Assembly (NCBI GenBank): GCA_045124055.1
Contig: JBGVKZ010000051.1
Span: 1 to 64,000, forward strand
Source: CALZKI01 sp045124055
GTDB lineage: Bacteria; Bacillota; Clostridia; Lachnospirales; Lachnospiraceae
Direction: 5' to 3'
DNA: 64,000 nt
A model generated the notes under the pieces. It saw nothing but the letters and a program-made list of their open reading frames with translations. It was not told the DNA's origin and did not search any database. Within the stretch, counting starts at the first letter, position 1; the number at the start of each line of letters is the position of its first letter. Positions 17,101 through 25,319 of this stretch are shown here, in pieces. A program made the translations under genes and the position numbers.

Positions 17101-17134
17101 AGTGGTTAGTCAATATGATTAACCGCTTTTTTTG
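17101..17134 (+). terminator. Rho-independent terminator
   Basis: AGTGGTTAGTCA (17101-17112) pairs with TGATTAACCGCT (17116-17127) using two G-U pairs, followed by a run of T. Confidence 0.75.
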
Positions 17135-17153
17135 TACCTAGATAGGTGGAATT

Positions 17154-18557
17154 ATGAAATTATCAAAAATAAAAGGAAAACGAATTAGAGCCAGTGACAA
17201 ATCGCTGGTCTTTACTTTCGCTGCCAGTTCGCTGCTCTTATTGTTTGTTTGTGTTCTGGTATTGCTGAACTTAAAGACAATCCTATCAACTGACTGGAAA
17301 TCTGTCACACTCTTTCAAAATGGCAGCATACATTTTACGGTCACACCATACTTGATGTTCACTGTCATGATTGCTGCTCTGGTATGTGTGATTGCTGCAT
17401 TTTTATATCAACGATTCCAGTATGACAAGGTGAAAAAGCTCTATCACCGCCAAAAGCTGGCAAAGATGATTCTTGAAAATGGCTGGTACGAAGCAGAATC
17501 TACACAGGCTGGGGGCTTTTTCAAGGATTTACCATCAAGTAAGGCAAAAGAGAAAATCACTTATTTTCCAAAGATATATTATCATATGGAAAATGGTCTG
17601 CTCTATATTCAGACAGAAATCACTCTGGGGAAATATCAAGACCAGCTCCTACATTTGGAAAAGAAACTGGAAACAGGCTTGTACTGTGAACTGGTGTCAA
17701 AAGAGCTGCATGATTCCTATGTGGAATATGTGTTGCTTTATGACACTATCGCAAACCGTATCACCATTGCCGAGGTGCAGGCAAAAGATGGAAAACTCCG
17801 TCTGATGAAAAATGTCTGGTGGGAATATGACAAGCTCCCACATATGCTGATTGCTGGTGGTACTGGTGGCGGTAAGACTTATTTTATCTTCACTATCATT
17901 GAAGCTCTGCTACGCTGCAATGCGGTCATGTATGTGTTAGACCCGAAAAACGCTGACCTTGCCGACTTGGCGGTTGTCATGCCAGAGGTCTACTATAAAA
18001 AGGAAGATATTACTGCCTGTATTGACCGCTTTTATGATGGCATGATGGAACGAAGCGAAGCCATGAAACGGATGGCGAATTATAAGACAGGTGAAAACTA
18101 TGCCTATCTTGGTCTTGCTCCGCATTTTCTCATTTTTGATGAATACGTGGCATTTATGGAAATGCTGACGACAAAGGAAAATGCTACTGTCCTCAACAAA
18201 TTAAAACAGATAGTCATGCTGGGACGACAGGCAGGATATTTTCTGATTCTTGCCTGTCAGCGACCAGACGCAAAATATCTGGGTGACGGTATTCGTGACC
18301 AGTTCAATTTTCGTGTTGCACTTGGGCGTATGTCGGAACTTGGGTATTCCATGATGTTCGGTGAAGTAGACAAGGACTTTTTTCTGAAACAGATCAAAGG
18401 ACGTGGCTACGTTGATACAGGAACAAGTGTCATATCTGAGTTTTACACGCCCCTTGTACCAAAAGGGCATGACTTTCTGAAAGAGATAGGGAAACTTTCA
18501 CAAAACAGGCAGGACGGACAGGCGGCGTGCAAAGCGGAAGCCGCAGGTACGGACTAG
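17154..18557 (+). CDS. FtsK/SpoIIIE-like type IV coupling protein (Tn916 Orf21)
   Basis: 467 residues. Two N-terminal membrane helices (about 22-45 and 63-85) precede a motor ATPase with Walker A AGGTGGGKTYF (about residue 236), Walker B FLIFDEYVAFM and LACQRPDAKYL. It couples the relaxase-bound single strand to the mating channel, as TcpA does in pCW3. It is followed by the apparent oriT and the relaxase gene, exactly the Tn916 order. Confidence 0.93.
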   Translation: MKLSKIKGKRIRASDKSLVFTFAASSLLLLFVCVLVLLNLKTILSTDWKSVTLFQNGSIHFTVTPYLMFTVMIAALVCVIAAFLYQRFQYDKVKKLYHRQKLAKMILENGWYEAESTQAGGFFKDLPSSKAKEKITYFPKIYYHMENGLLYIQTEITLGKYQDQLLHLEKKLETGLYCELVSKELHDSYVEYVLLYDTIANRITIAEVQAKDGKLRLMKNVWWEYDKLPHMLIAGGTGGGKTYFIFTIIEALLRCNAVMYVLDPKNADLADLAVVMPEVYYKKEDITACIDRFYDGMMERSEAMKRMANYKTGENYAYLGLAPHFLIFDEYVAFMEMLTTKENATVLNKLKQIVMLGRQAGYFLILACQRPDAKYLGDGIRDQFNFRVALGRMSELGYSMMFGEVDKDFFLKQIKGRGYVDTGTSVISEFYTPLVPKGHDFLKEIGKLSQNRQDGQAACKAEAAGTD

Positions 18558-18562
18558 CCTGT

Positions 18563-18617
18563 GTTGGGGTGGCGAAAGCCACTCCAACCAGTAGCCCCCA
18601 GTATCTAACAGGGGGGC
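18563..18617 (+). other. oriT: Origin of transfer (oriT), Tn916-like
   Basis: Two inverted repeats lie between the coupling-protein and relaxase genes. GTTGGGGTGGC (18563-18573)/GCCACTCCAAC (18578-18588) encloses a GAAA loop. GCCCCC (18594-18599)/GGGGGC (18612-18617) flanks AGTATCTAACAG. The second closely resembles the C-run/GTATCTAACAG/G-run core I know from the Tn916 oriT. Position matches Tn916, where oriT lies between orf21 and orf20. Confidence 0.75.
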
Positions 18618-18690
18618 ACAAATACAACTGAAAACGCTATTGGAATTTTTAAAATTCCTTGTAATATGAGCGTTTCTGATACATTTTGTG

Positions 18691-18727
18691 GGTGTGACAA
18701 ATTCAAAAATCCTGTCACACCTTTTTA
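18691..18727 (+). terminator. Terminator or attenuator before the relaxase gene
   Basis: GGTGTGACA (18691-18699) and TGTCACACC (18713-18721) form a 9-bp perfect stem followed by TTTTT, within the leader of the orf20-like gene. It may limit relaxase expression. Confidence 0.7.
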
Positions 18728-18744
18728 CACTAGGAGGGATTTAG

Positions 18745-19941
18745 CTGAATGAAAACGACTGGATAAAGGAACTTAGGGAAAAGCGTATCGCCTACGGTCT
18801 TTCACAAAATAAGCTGGCGGTTGAAGCTGGTATAAGTAGAGAACATTTAAACCGTCTGGAATCTGGCAAAGTGGCGCTGACAGAGGAGATAAAAATGCAG
18901 TTACTTGTCGCATTGGAAAGATACAATCCAGAAGCACAGCTTACCATGTTGTTTGACTATGTTCGCATACGTTTTCCAACAACGGATGTAAAGCACGTCG
19001 TTGAAGATATTTTGAAGTTGAAACTGGATTTTATGATACATGAAGATTTCGGTTTCTACTCATACACAGAGCATTACTACATGGGTGATATATTCGTACT
19101 GATTTCTCCCGAAGAAGAAAAAGGCACGCTGTTGGAACTGAAAGGACAAGGCTGTCGGCAGTTTGAATGTTTTCTGCTGGCACAGCATAGGAGCTGGTAT
19201 GACTTTTTCATGGACGCTCTTGTTGAGGGCGGTGTATTTAAACGATTGGATTTAGCCATCAATGATATGGTCGGTATGCTGGATATTCCAGAGCTGACGA
19301 TGAAATGCAGGAATGAGGAATGTATTTCTGTATTCCGCAGCTTCAAGTCGTACCATTCTGGGGAGCTGGTACAAAGCAGAGAAGCAAATAAAATTTTTAT
19401 GGGAAATACACTCTATATCGGTTCTCTGAAATCGGAAGTTTATTTCTGTATCTATGAGAAAGACTACGAGCAATACGCCAAATATGATATTCCTGTTGAT
19501 GAAACACCTATCAAGAATCGCTTTGAAATCCGATTGAAAAATGAACGTGCATATCATGCGGTGCGTGACCTGCTGACCTATTATGACGCAGAACGTACCG
19601 CATTTTCTATTATCAACCGCTATATCCGTTTCGTAGACAAAGACGAAAGCAAACGGCGTAGCGAGTGGAAAACTAATGACCGCTGGGCGTGGTTCATTGG
19701 CTCTGATCGTGGGCGTTTGAAATTAACGACCAAACCAGAGCCATATTCATTCCAGCGTACTTTAAACTGGCTGTCAAGGCAGGTTGCTCCGACCTTGAAA
19801 GTCGCTCAAAAGTTAGATGAGCTGCATAATACGACCGTCATTCCAGATATGGTGAATAATGCAAAGCTCACTGACCGATTGGGAAAGGTGTTGAAACAAC
19901 AATCCGTTTCCGTAGAAGAAATGACAGTCCAGAATGATTGA
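18745..19941 (+). CDS. MobT-type relaxase/replication initiation factor (Tn916 Orf20), CTG start
   Basis: An N-terminal HTH (KELREKRIAYGLSQNKLAVEAGISREHLNRLESGK) precedes a Rep_trans/MobT rolling-circle domain with RFEIRLKNERAYHAVRDLL and RTLNWLSRQVAPTL. It nicks oriT to start transfer. The frame is open from the TAG at 18742. No ATG, GTG or TTG precedes the HTH. The only sensible start is CTG at 18745 (L N E N D W I K E L R), 7 bases after AGGAGGG (18732-18738). The first conventional start, GTG at 18871, would remove the whole HTH. 398 residues matches the family. Confidence 0.88.
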   Translation: MNENDWIKELREKRIAYGLSQNKLAVEAGISREHLNRLESGKVALTEEIKMQLLVALERYNPEAQLTMLFDYVRIRFPTTDVKHVVEDILKLKLDFMIHEDFGFYSYTEHYYMGDIFVLISPEEEKGTLLELKGQGCRQFECFLLAQHRSWYDFFMDALVEGGVFKRLDLAINDMVGMLDIPELTMKCRNEECISVFRSFKSYHSGELVQSREANKIFMGNTLYIGSLKSEVYFCIYEKDYEQYAKYDIPVDETPIKNRFEIRLKNERAYHAVRDLLTYYDAERTAFSIINRYIRFVDKDESKRRSEWKTNDRWAWFIGSDRGRLKLTTKPEPYSFQRTLNWLSRQVAPTLKVAQKLDELHNTTVIPDMVNNAKLTDRLGKVLKQQSVSVEEMTVQND

Positions 19942-19954
19942 TAAGGAGGTTTTA

Positions 19955-20089
19955 ATGAAACACATATTATTTGATTTATTTCTGGTATCGCTTGGTGCTG
20001 GTATCGGAGTGACTACCATGTGTTTTTTACAGGCTGGAAGCAGCTTTGACAGAAGCATGGAAGAAATGGAAAGGAGAAAAAAAGAATGA
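19955..20089 (+). CDS. Small DUF3789-like membrane protein of the ICE
   Basis: 44 residues: MKHILFDLFLVSLGAGIGVTTMCFLQ (one membrane helix), then AGSSFDRSMEEMERRKKE. AAGGAGG lies 7-8 bases before the ATG. The stop overlaps the next start (ATGA). Tiny proteins of this kind, with one helix and a charged tail, are regular neighbours of the relaxase gene in Tn916-type elements. Function unknown, probably part of or regulating the transfer apparatus. Confidence 0.65.
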   Translation: MKHILFDLFLVSLGAGIGVTTMCFLQAGSSFDRSMEEMERRKKE

Positions 20090-20307
20090 ATTTCGGACAG
20101 AACTTATACACTTGGTTTTTAAGTAATGCACAGTCACTTGTACTTATGGCAATCGTAGTTATTGGGGTATACCTCGGATTTAAACGTGAGTTTTCCAAAC
20201 TTATCGGATTCTTAGTGGTTGCCCTAATCGCTGTCGGCTTGGTATTCAATGCTGCTGGCGTAAAAGATGTGCTGTTGCAGTTGTTCAATAACATTATTGG
20301 AGTGTAA
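20086..20307 (+). CDS. TcpD-like conjugal transfer membrane protein
   Basis: 73 residues with two membrane helices (about 17-33 and 38-60), AAAGGAG upstream, coupled by ATGA overlap to the preceding gene. Size, topology and position match TcpD-family proteins of pCW3 and ICE transfer clusters, which sit in the membrane part of the mating channel. Confidence 0.72.
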   Translation: MNFGQNLYTWFLSNAQSLVLMAIVVIGVYLGFKREFSKLIGFLVVALIAVGLVFNAAGVKDVLLQLFNNIIGV

Positions 20308-20425
20308 TGTTCTAAGAACTCTAAAAAAGGTATCCCCTTGGCTAATTGAATTATAAAAAATGGCGTGATAAAATAAGGATGAGGTTGAATAACAAATTTA
20401 GAACAATAAAAAGGAGTAATCATAC

Positions 20426-21070
20426 ATGCAAATAAAAGATTATGTTACAATAGCAATTTCAAGCATTGCTCTGATTTTTTCCTTTGTTAGTTTAATTTTT
20501 ACTATTTTAAATTACAAAAGAAATGCAACAAAATTAAGGGTGGAACAATTACATTTCTCGCCAAATCCATGTAGAACAACCATCACTCCAAACAAATTAT
20601 TTTTAGATAGAAAGCAAAGTACAGATTTGTGGGCGGTTGTCCCAATGCTTCATTTAATTATATATTTAAAAATTGACAATCTGAGCCACACTGGTATTAC
20701 ACTAAGTAATTTTATAATAAACGATAGATTCTTGGTTTCAAAAATGAATATTACAGAGCTGAAAGAAGAATTATCATTAAGTTTTTTTGCCAGTCAAAAA
20801 TGTCACGACAAAGAATTAAATGAATATGGGCATTCAATACCAATGTCTGCAATGACACTTGAGCCCGAGGACTACACTTTAATAAACATTGGTGATAGAA
20901 TCGAATCTAAGTCTAGTATAGAGGGGATAATAGTTATTTCTGGGAATTGGAATTTATATGACATTATTACAGATGGAATCAATAAATTTACGATTGTAAC
21001 ACCAGATAAAAAGTTTGATAAATATATAGAAATTGATAAAACAATAATTCCTCATTTTCCTAAAGAGTAG
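20426..21070 (+). CDS. Unknown membrane-anchored protein, accessory cassette
   Basis: 214 residues: an N-terminal membrane helix (about 7-28) then a soluble part with FSPNPCRTTITPNK and alternating beta-like stretches. AAGGAG is well placed. It is visibly richer in A+T than the neighbouring transfer genes and interrupts the conserved order between the TcpD-like gene and ardA. An accessory role (surface exclusion, phage or defence function) is possible but not shown. About 115 bases before it hold no gene. Confidence 0.6.
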   Translation: MQIKDYVTIAISSIALIFSFVSLIFTILNYKRNATKLRVEQLHFSPNPCRTTITPNKLFLDRKQSTDLWAVVPMLHLIIYLKIDNLSHTGITLSNFIINDRFLVSKMNITELKEELSLSFFASQKCHDKELNEYGHSIPMSAMTLEPEDYTLINIGDRIESKSSIEGIIVISGNWNLYDIITDGINKFTIVTPDKKFDKYIEIDKTIIPHFPKE

Positions 21071-21143
21071 TGAGTGAAAATCTTAAATTATATTAGCAGT
21101 AAATCCATAGGGTTTGCTGCTTTTTCTATTGAAAGGAGAACTT

Positions 21144-21374
21144 TTGAAACAGGATATTTTTGAAGATATGGCATATTGGGTCGGCTGTGAGTATATCTCT
21201 GACCTGCCTTACCGCAAGCGTAAGGTCTGGGAAGTGATCAAACGACAGTCACCACTTGCCTATCCTATGGAACAGTTAGAAAAATTTTCTCATTATGTAT
21301 TCGGCGTAGATTATGCTGTTATAATGGGAATACTAGAACAGACGAAAGGAAGTGATATACCTTGTATGAAATGA
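21144..21374 (+). CDS. Small ICE protein upstream of ardA
   Basis: 76 residues from a TTG at 21144 with GAAAGGAG at 21131-21138. The upstream in-frame TTG at 21114 has no ribosome site. The sequence contains MAYWVGCEYISDLPYRKRKVWEVIKR. It overlaps the following ardA start by 13 bases, so the two are coupled. Frequent in Tn916-type elements. Function unknown. Confidence 0.6.
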   Translation: MKQDIFEDMAYWVGCEYISDLPYRKRKVWEVIKRQSPLAYPMEQLEKFSHYVFGVDYAVIMGILEQTKGSDIPCMK

Positions 21375-21865
21375 GAATCTACCTGTTAAACAATACAAAG
21401 CCATACAGTGAGGATGAAGATGGCTATTCTGGCGAATGGTTCAACTGCCCTGTGGATTTTGAAGAAGTCAAGGAAAAGCTGGGCGTGGAACATGAGGAAC
21501 AGATAGTCATTGCTGATTATGAGCTTCCGTTTCCTGTTCAATCCGATACTTCCATCTGGGAAGTCAATCGTAACTGCCGTATGGTGTTAGAGATTGAGGG
21601 AACACCTGTCGGTAACGAAATGAAAGCCATACAGGAAAAATGGTTCACAATTTTTGAAGATTTTATCGACCATAAGGACGAGATTCGCCATTATGATGTG
21701 CAGGACGCACCATCTCTCGCACAATTACTGATTAAAGAAGAATCCGTTTTCGGTGAGCTTCCTGCTGACCTGTTAAAGCATATTGATTACGCTTCCTATG
21801 GACGTGAACTGGAAGCAAGCGATAAGTATTTATTCACGCAAAGCGGTGTGTTCCGCTACCAGTAA
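21362..21865 (+). CDS. ardA: ArdA antirestriction protein, copy 1
   Basis: 167 residues. It has the ArdA pattern: MRIYLLNN..YSGEWFNCPVDFEEVKEKLG, an acidic central domain with IADYELPF, and a final IDYASYGRELEASDKYLFTQSGVFRY. ArdA mimics bent B-DNA and blocks type I restriction enzymes, protecting the incoming strand. The start is a TTG at 21362 with AAAGGAAGTG upstream; an ATG at 21371 is the alternative. A second, more Tn916-like copy follows by 23 bases. Confidence 0.85.
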   Translation: MYEMRIYLLNNTKPYSEDEDGYSGEWFNCPVDFEEVKEKLGVEHEEQIVIADYELPFPVQSDTSIWEVNRNCRMVLEIEGTPVGNEMKAIQEKWFTIFEDFIDHKDEIRHYDVQDAPSLAQLLIKEESVFGELPADLLKHIDYASYGRELEASDKYLFTQSGVFRYQ

Positions 21866-21888
21866 AGGGGTGATGTACTATCGAGGAA

Positions 21889-22374
21889 ATGCGAGTTTAC
21901 GTTGCCAATCTCGGAAAATATAACGAGGGTGAGCTGGTAGGTGCATGGTTCACACCGCCCATTGATTATGACGAAATGGCAGAACGTATCGGCTTGAACG
22001 AATATTATGAGGAATACGCCATCCATGATTACGAATTGCCCTTTGAGATTGACGAATATACGTCCATTGAGGAAGTCAACCGCCTGTGTGAAATGGTGGA
22101 GGAATTACCAGAGGATATACAGGACGAATTATCAGAGCTGCTTGGCTATTACAGCAGCTTGGAGGATTTATGCGAACACGCAGACGATATTATCCACTAT
22201 CCCGATTGTGACAGTATGACGGACGTTGCCTATTACTTCATAGATGAATTACAAAGTCTTGGGGAAATCCCCGACAGGATAAGGAGCTACATAGACTATG
22301 AAGCATACGGGCGTGACCTGGATATGGAGGGTCGTTTCATTGTCACCAATCATGGCGTGTTCGAGTGTCCATAA
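21889..22374 (+). CDS. ardA: ArdA antirestriction protein, copy 2 (Tn916 Orf18-like)
   Basis: 161 residues, closely following the Tn916 Orf18 pattern (VYVANLGKYNEGELVGAWFTPPIDYDEMAERIGL, YAIHDYELPFEIDEYTSI, IDYEAYGRDLDMEGRFIVTNHGVF). The protein is strongly acidic, as expected for a DNA mimic. The ribosome site before ATG 21889 is poorly spaced: AAAGGGG ends about 18 bases upstream. Frame continues upstream through GAG GAA to ATC, so a rare near-cognate start is conceivable. It differs enough from copy 1 to be an old duplication or separate acquisition. Confidence 0.88.
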   Translation: MRVYVANLGKYNEGELVGAWFTPPIDYDEMAERIGLNEYYEEYAIHDYELPFEIDEYTSIEEVNRLCEMVEELPEDIQDELSELLGYYSSLEDLCEHADDIIHYPDCDSMTDVAYYFIDELQSLGEIPDRIRSYIDYEAYGRDLDMEGRFIVTNHGVFECP

Positions 22375-22487
22375 CAACTGAATAATGTAACATTCACCAG
22401 TGAAATGACACTGGTATTTTTTATGCAGCGGCTTGTGTAATACAGGTCGCTGTTTCTATTTTACAAAGAAAGGAGCTGTGAAAGAAC

Positions 22488-22877
22488 TTGAAGAAAATAA
22501 GAAGCTATACCAGCATTTGGAGCGTGGAAAAAGTCATTTATGCCATCAATGATTTTCAGCTCCCGTTCCCTGTCACGTTCAGTCAGATGGCGTGGTTCAC
22601 CGTATCGCTACTGGTGGTTATCCTCTTTGGAGAGCTGCCGCCATTCAGTCTGATTGAGGGTGCATTTTTAAAATATATCGGAATCCCTGTCGCTTTTACA
22701 TGGTTCGTGTCGCAAAAGACTTTTGACGGAAAGAAACCTTTCGGATTCTTGAAATCCTGCGTTTCATTCTTCCTGCGACCGAAAGTGACCTATGCTGGAA
22801 AGGCGGTCAGATTCAGAAACCAGACATTTGATGAAAGGATTACCGCAGTAAGGAGTGTGATGTATGTTCCCGATTAA
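22488..22877 (+). CDS. TcpE-family conjugal transfer membrane protein (Tn916 Orf17)
   Basis: 129 residues, TTG start with AAAGGAG 13 bases upstream. Sequence MKKIRSYTSIWSVEKVIYAINDFQLPFPVT leads into two membrane helices (about 35-53 and 58-78), then RPKVTYAGKAVRFRNQ. Members build the membrane part of the Gram-positive type IV secretion channel. The stop overlaps the VirB4-like gene by 14 bases. Confidence 0.88.
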   Translation: MKKIRSYTSIWSVEKVIYAINDFQLPFPVTFSQMAWFTVSLLVVILFGELPPFSLIEGAFLKYIGIPVAFTWFVSQKTFDGKKPFGFLKSCVSFFLRPKVTYAGKAVRFRNQTFDERITAVRSVMYVPD

Positions 22878-25314
22878 ATATATTGAAAACAATCTGGTAT
22901 TCAACCATGACGGTGAATGTTTCGCCTACTATGAGCTGATACCCTACAATTATTCGTTCCTATCACCAGAAGAAAAATATCTGGTGCATGACAACTTCCG
23001 TCAGCTTATCGCCCAGAACCGTGACGGAAAAATCCATGCCTTACAGATTAGTACAGAATCCAGCCTGCGTGCCATACAGGAACGTTCCAAAAAAGAAATC
23101 ACAGGTGGACTTCGTGAGATAGCCTGTGCAAAGGTGGATGAACAGACGGAAGCTCTGGTTTCCATGATTGGCGAGAATCAAGTGGACTATCGTTTCTTTC
23201 TGGGGTTCAAGTTGCTAGTAAATGAGGAAGAAATCAATCTGAAGAACATGAGAAAAACAGCGGCTATGAGCTTTGCCGATTTTATCTATGAAGTGAATCA
23301 CAAGCTGATGGGCGACTTTGTTTCCATGAGTAATGATGAAATCAACCGCTTCCTAAAGATGGAAAAACTCTTGGAGAGTAAGATTTCCAGACGTTTCAAA
23401 GTCCGCAGACTGGATAAGAACGACTTCGGGTATCTCATTGAACACGTCTACGGTAAGACAGGTGTTGCCTATGAAGATTATTCCTATGAGCTGCCAGTCA
23501 AGAAGTTAAAGCGTGAAACGCTGGTGAAGCGTTATGACCTTATCCGTCCGACACGCTGTCAGATAATCGAAAACCAGCGATACCTAAAGATTGTCAGTGA
23601 AGATCAGGTGACGTATGCCTCCTACTTCACGATTAACAATATCGTAGGAGAGCTGGATTTCCCATCTTCGGAAATCTTTTATTATCAGCAACAGCAGTTC
23701 ACATTTCCTGTGTCCACTTCTATGAACGTGGAAATCGTCACCAACAAAAAAGCTCTGACGACCGTAAGAAATAAAAAGAAAGAGTTGAAAGATTTAGATA
23801 ACCATGCGTGGGAATCCAATAATGAAACAGGAAACAATGTGATGGAAGCTCTGGATTCGGTGAATGAGCTTGAAACCAATCTCGACCAGTCCAAAGAATC
23901 CATGTATAAATTATCCTACGTTGTCCGTGTGGCTGCGGACAGCCTGGACGAACTGAAACGCCGCTGTGATGAGGTCAAGGATTTTTACGACGACCTCAAC
24001 GTAAAACTGGTACGCCCATTCGGGGATATGCTGGGTTTGCATGGTGAATTTATCCCAGCAAGCAAGCGTTACATCAACGATTATATCCAGTATGTTACCA
24101 GTGATTTCTTGGCTGGTCTTGGATTTGGGGCGACACAGCAGCTTGGGGAAAGTGATGGAATCTATATCGGTTATAACCTCGATACAGGGAAAAATGTGTA
24201 TCTGAAACCGAGCCTTGCAGCACAGGGCGTAAAGGGTTCTGTTACAAATGCTCTTGCGGCGGCTTTTATTGGCTCTCTTGGTGGTGGTAAGTCATTCTGT
24301 AACAACCTTATCATCTATTATGCGGTGCTGTTCGGAGGAAAGGCAGTCATTGTTGACCCGAAATCGGAACGTGGCAACTGGCAGGAAACCTTACCCGATA
24401 TTGCACATGAAATCAAAATCGTAAACCTTACCAGTGAGGAACAGAATCAAGGGCTGCTTGACCCATATGTGATTATGCAGCGTACCAAAGACGCGGAAAG
24501 TCTGGCAATAGATATACTCACATTCCTTACGGGTATCTCTTCCCGTGACGGTGAGAAGTTTCCTGTGCTGCGTCGTGCTGTCCGCACTGTGACACAGAGT
24601 GAACAACGAGGTCTGCTCCGAGTGATTGAGGAATTAAGGAAAGATGGTTCGCCCGTTGCGGAGAATATCGCAGAACATATCGAAAGCATGACGGACTATG
24701 ACTTTGCACACCTGCTCTTTTCTAACGGTGATGTAGAACAGTCCATCAGCTTAGACAGACAGCTCAACATCATACAGGTAGCTGACCTTGTACTTCCAGA
24801 TAAGGAAACTAAGTTTGAGGAATACACCACAATGGAGCTTTTATCTGTGGCAATGCTTATCGTAATCAGTACCTTTGCCTTAGACTTCATCCATGCGGAC
24901 AGGAGCATTTTTACGATGGTGGACTTGGACGAAGCGTGGACGTTCTTACAGGTGGCACAGGGAAAAGCACTCTCTAACAAGCTGATTCGTGCAGGTCGTT
25001 CCATGAACGCTGCTGTCTATTTCGTGACACAGAACTCTGGGGATGTGGACGACGAAAAGATGAAGAACAATATCGGTCTGAAATTTGCCTTTCGTAGTAC
25101 CGACATAAAAGAAATCAAGAATACCCTTGAATTTTTCGGTGTGGACAAAGAGGACGAAAACAACCAGAAACGACTTCGGGATTTAGAGAACGGACAATGC
25201 CTGTTTCAAGATTTATATGGTCGTGTTGGCGTTATCCAGATTCACCCTGTCTTTGCTGACCTGTTCCATGCCTTTGATACCAGACCGCCTGTACAGTTGG
25301 AAGAATCGAGGTGA
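22864..25314 (+). CDS. VirB4-like conjugation ATPase (Tn916 Orf16/TcpF)
   Basis: 816 residues. An N-terminal VirB4-type domain is followed by an AAA/HerA-like motor with Walker A GSLGGGKSFCNN (about residue 470), Walker B FTMVDLDEAW, and a late Q/R region in FVTQNSGDVDDEKMKNNIG. It powers assembly of, and DNA passage through, the mating pore from the cytoplasmic face. Coupled to orf17 and, by 4-base overlap of alternative starts, to orf15. Confidence 0.94.
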   Translation: MFPIKYIENNLVFNHDGECFAYYELIPYNYSFLSPEEKYLVHDNFRQLIAQNRDGKIHALQISTESSLRAIQERSKKEITGGLREIACAKVDEQTEALVSMIGENQVDYRFFLGFKLLVNEEEINLKNMRKTAAMSFADFIYEVNHKLMGDFVSMSNDEINRFLKMEKLLESKISRRFKVRRLDKNDFGYLIEHVYGKTGVAYEDYSYELPVKKLKRETLVKRYDLIRPTRCQIIENQRYLKIVSEDQVTYASYFTINNIVGELDFPSSEIFYYQQQQFTFPVSTSMNVEIVTNKKALTTVRNKKKELKDLDNHAWESNNETGNNVMEALDSVNELETNLDQSKESMYKLSYVVRVAADSLDELKRRCDEVKDFYDDLNVKLVRPFGDMLGLHGEFIPASKRYINDYIQYVTSDFLAGLGFGATQQLGESDGIYIGYNLDTGKNVYLKPSLAAQGVKGSVTNALAAAFIGSLGGGKSFCNNLIIYYAVLFGGKAVIVDPKSERGNWQETLPDIAHEIKIVNLTSEEQNQGLLDPYVIMQRTKDAESLAIDILTFLTGISSRDGEKFPVLRRAVRTVTQSEQRGLLRVIEELRKDGSPVAENIAEHIESMTDYDFAHLLFSNGDVEQSISLDRQLNIIQVADLVLPDKETKFEEYTTMELLSVAMLIVISTFALDFIHADRSIFTMVDLDEAWTFLQVAQGKALSNKLIRAGRSMNAAVYFVTQNSGDVDDEKMKNNIGLKFAFRSTDIKEIKNTLEFFGVDKEDENNQKRLRDLENGQCLFQDLYGRVGVIQIHPVFADLFHAFDTRPPVQLEESR

Positions 25315-25319
25315 AGCCT

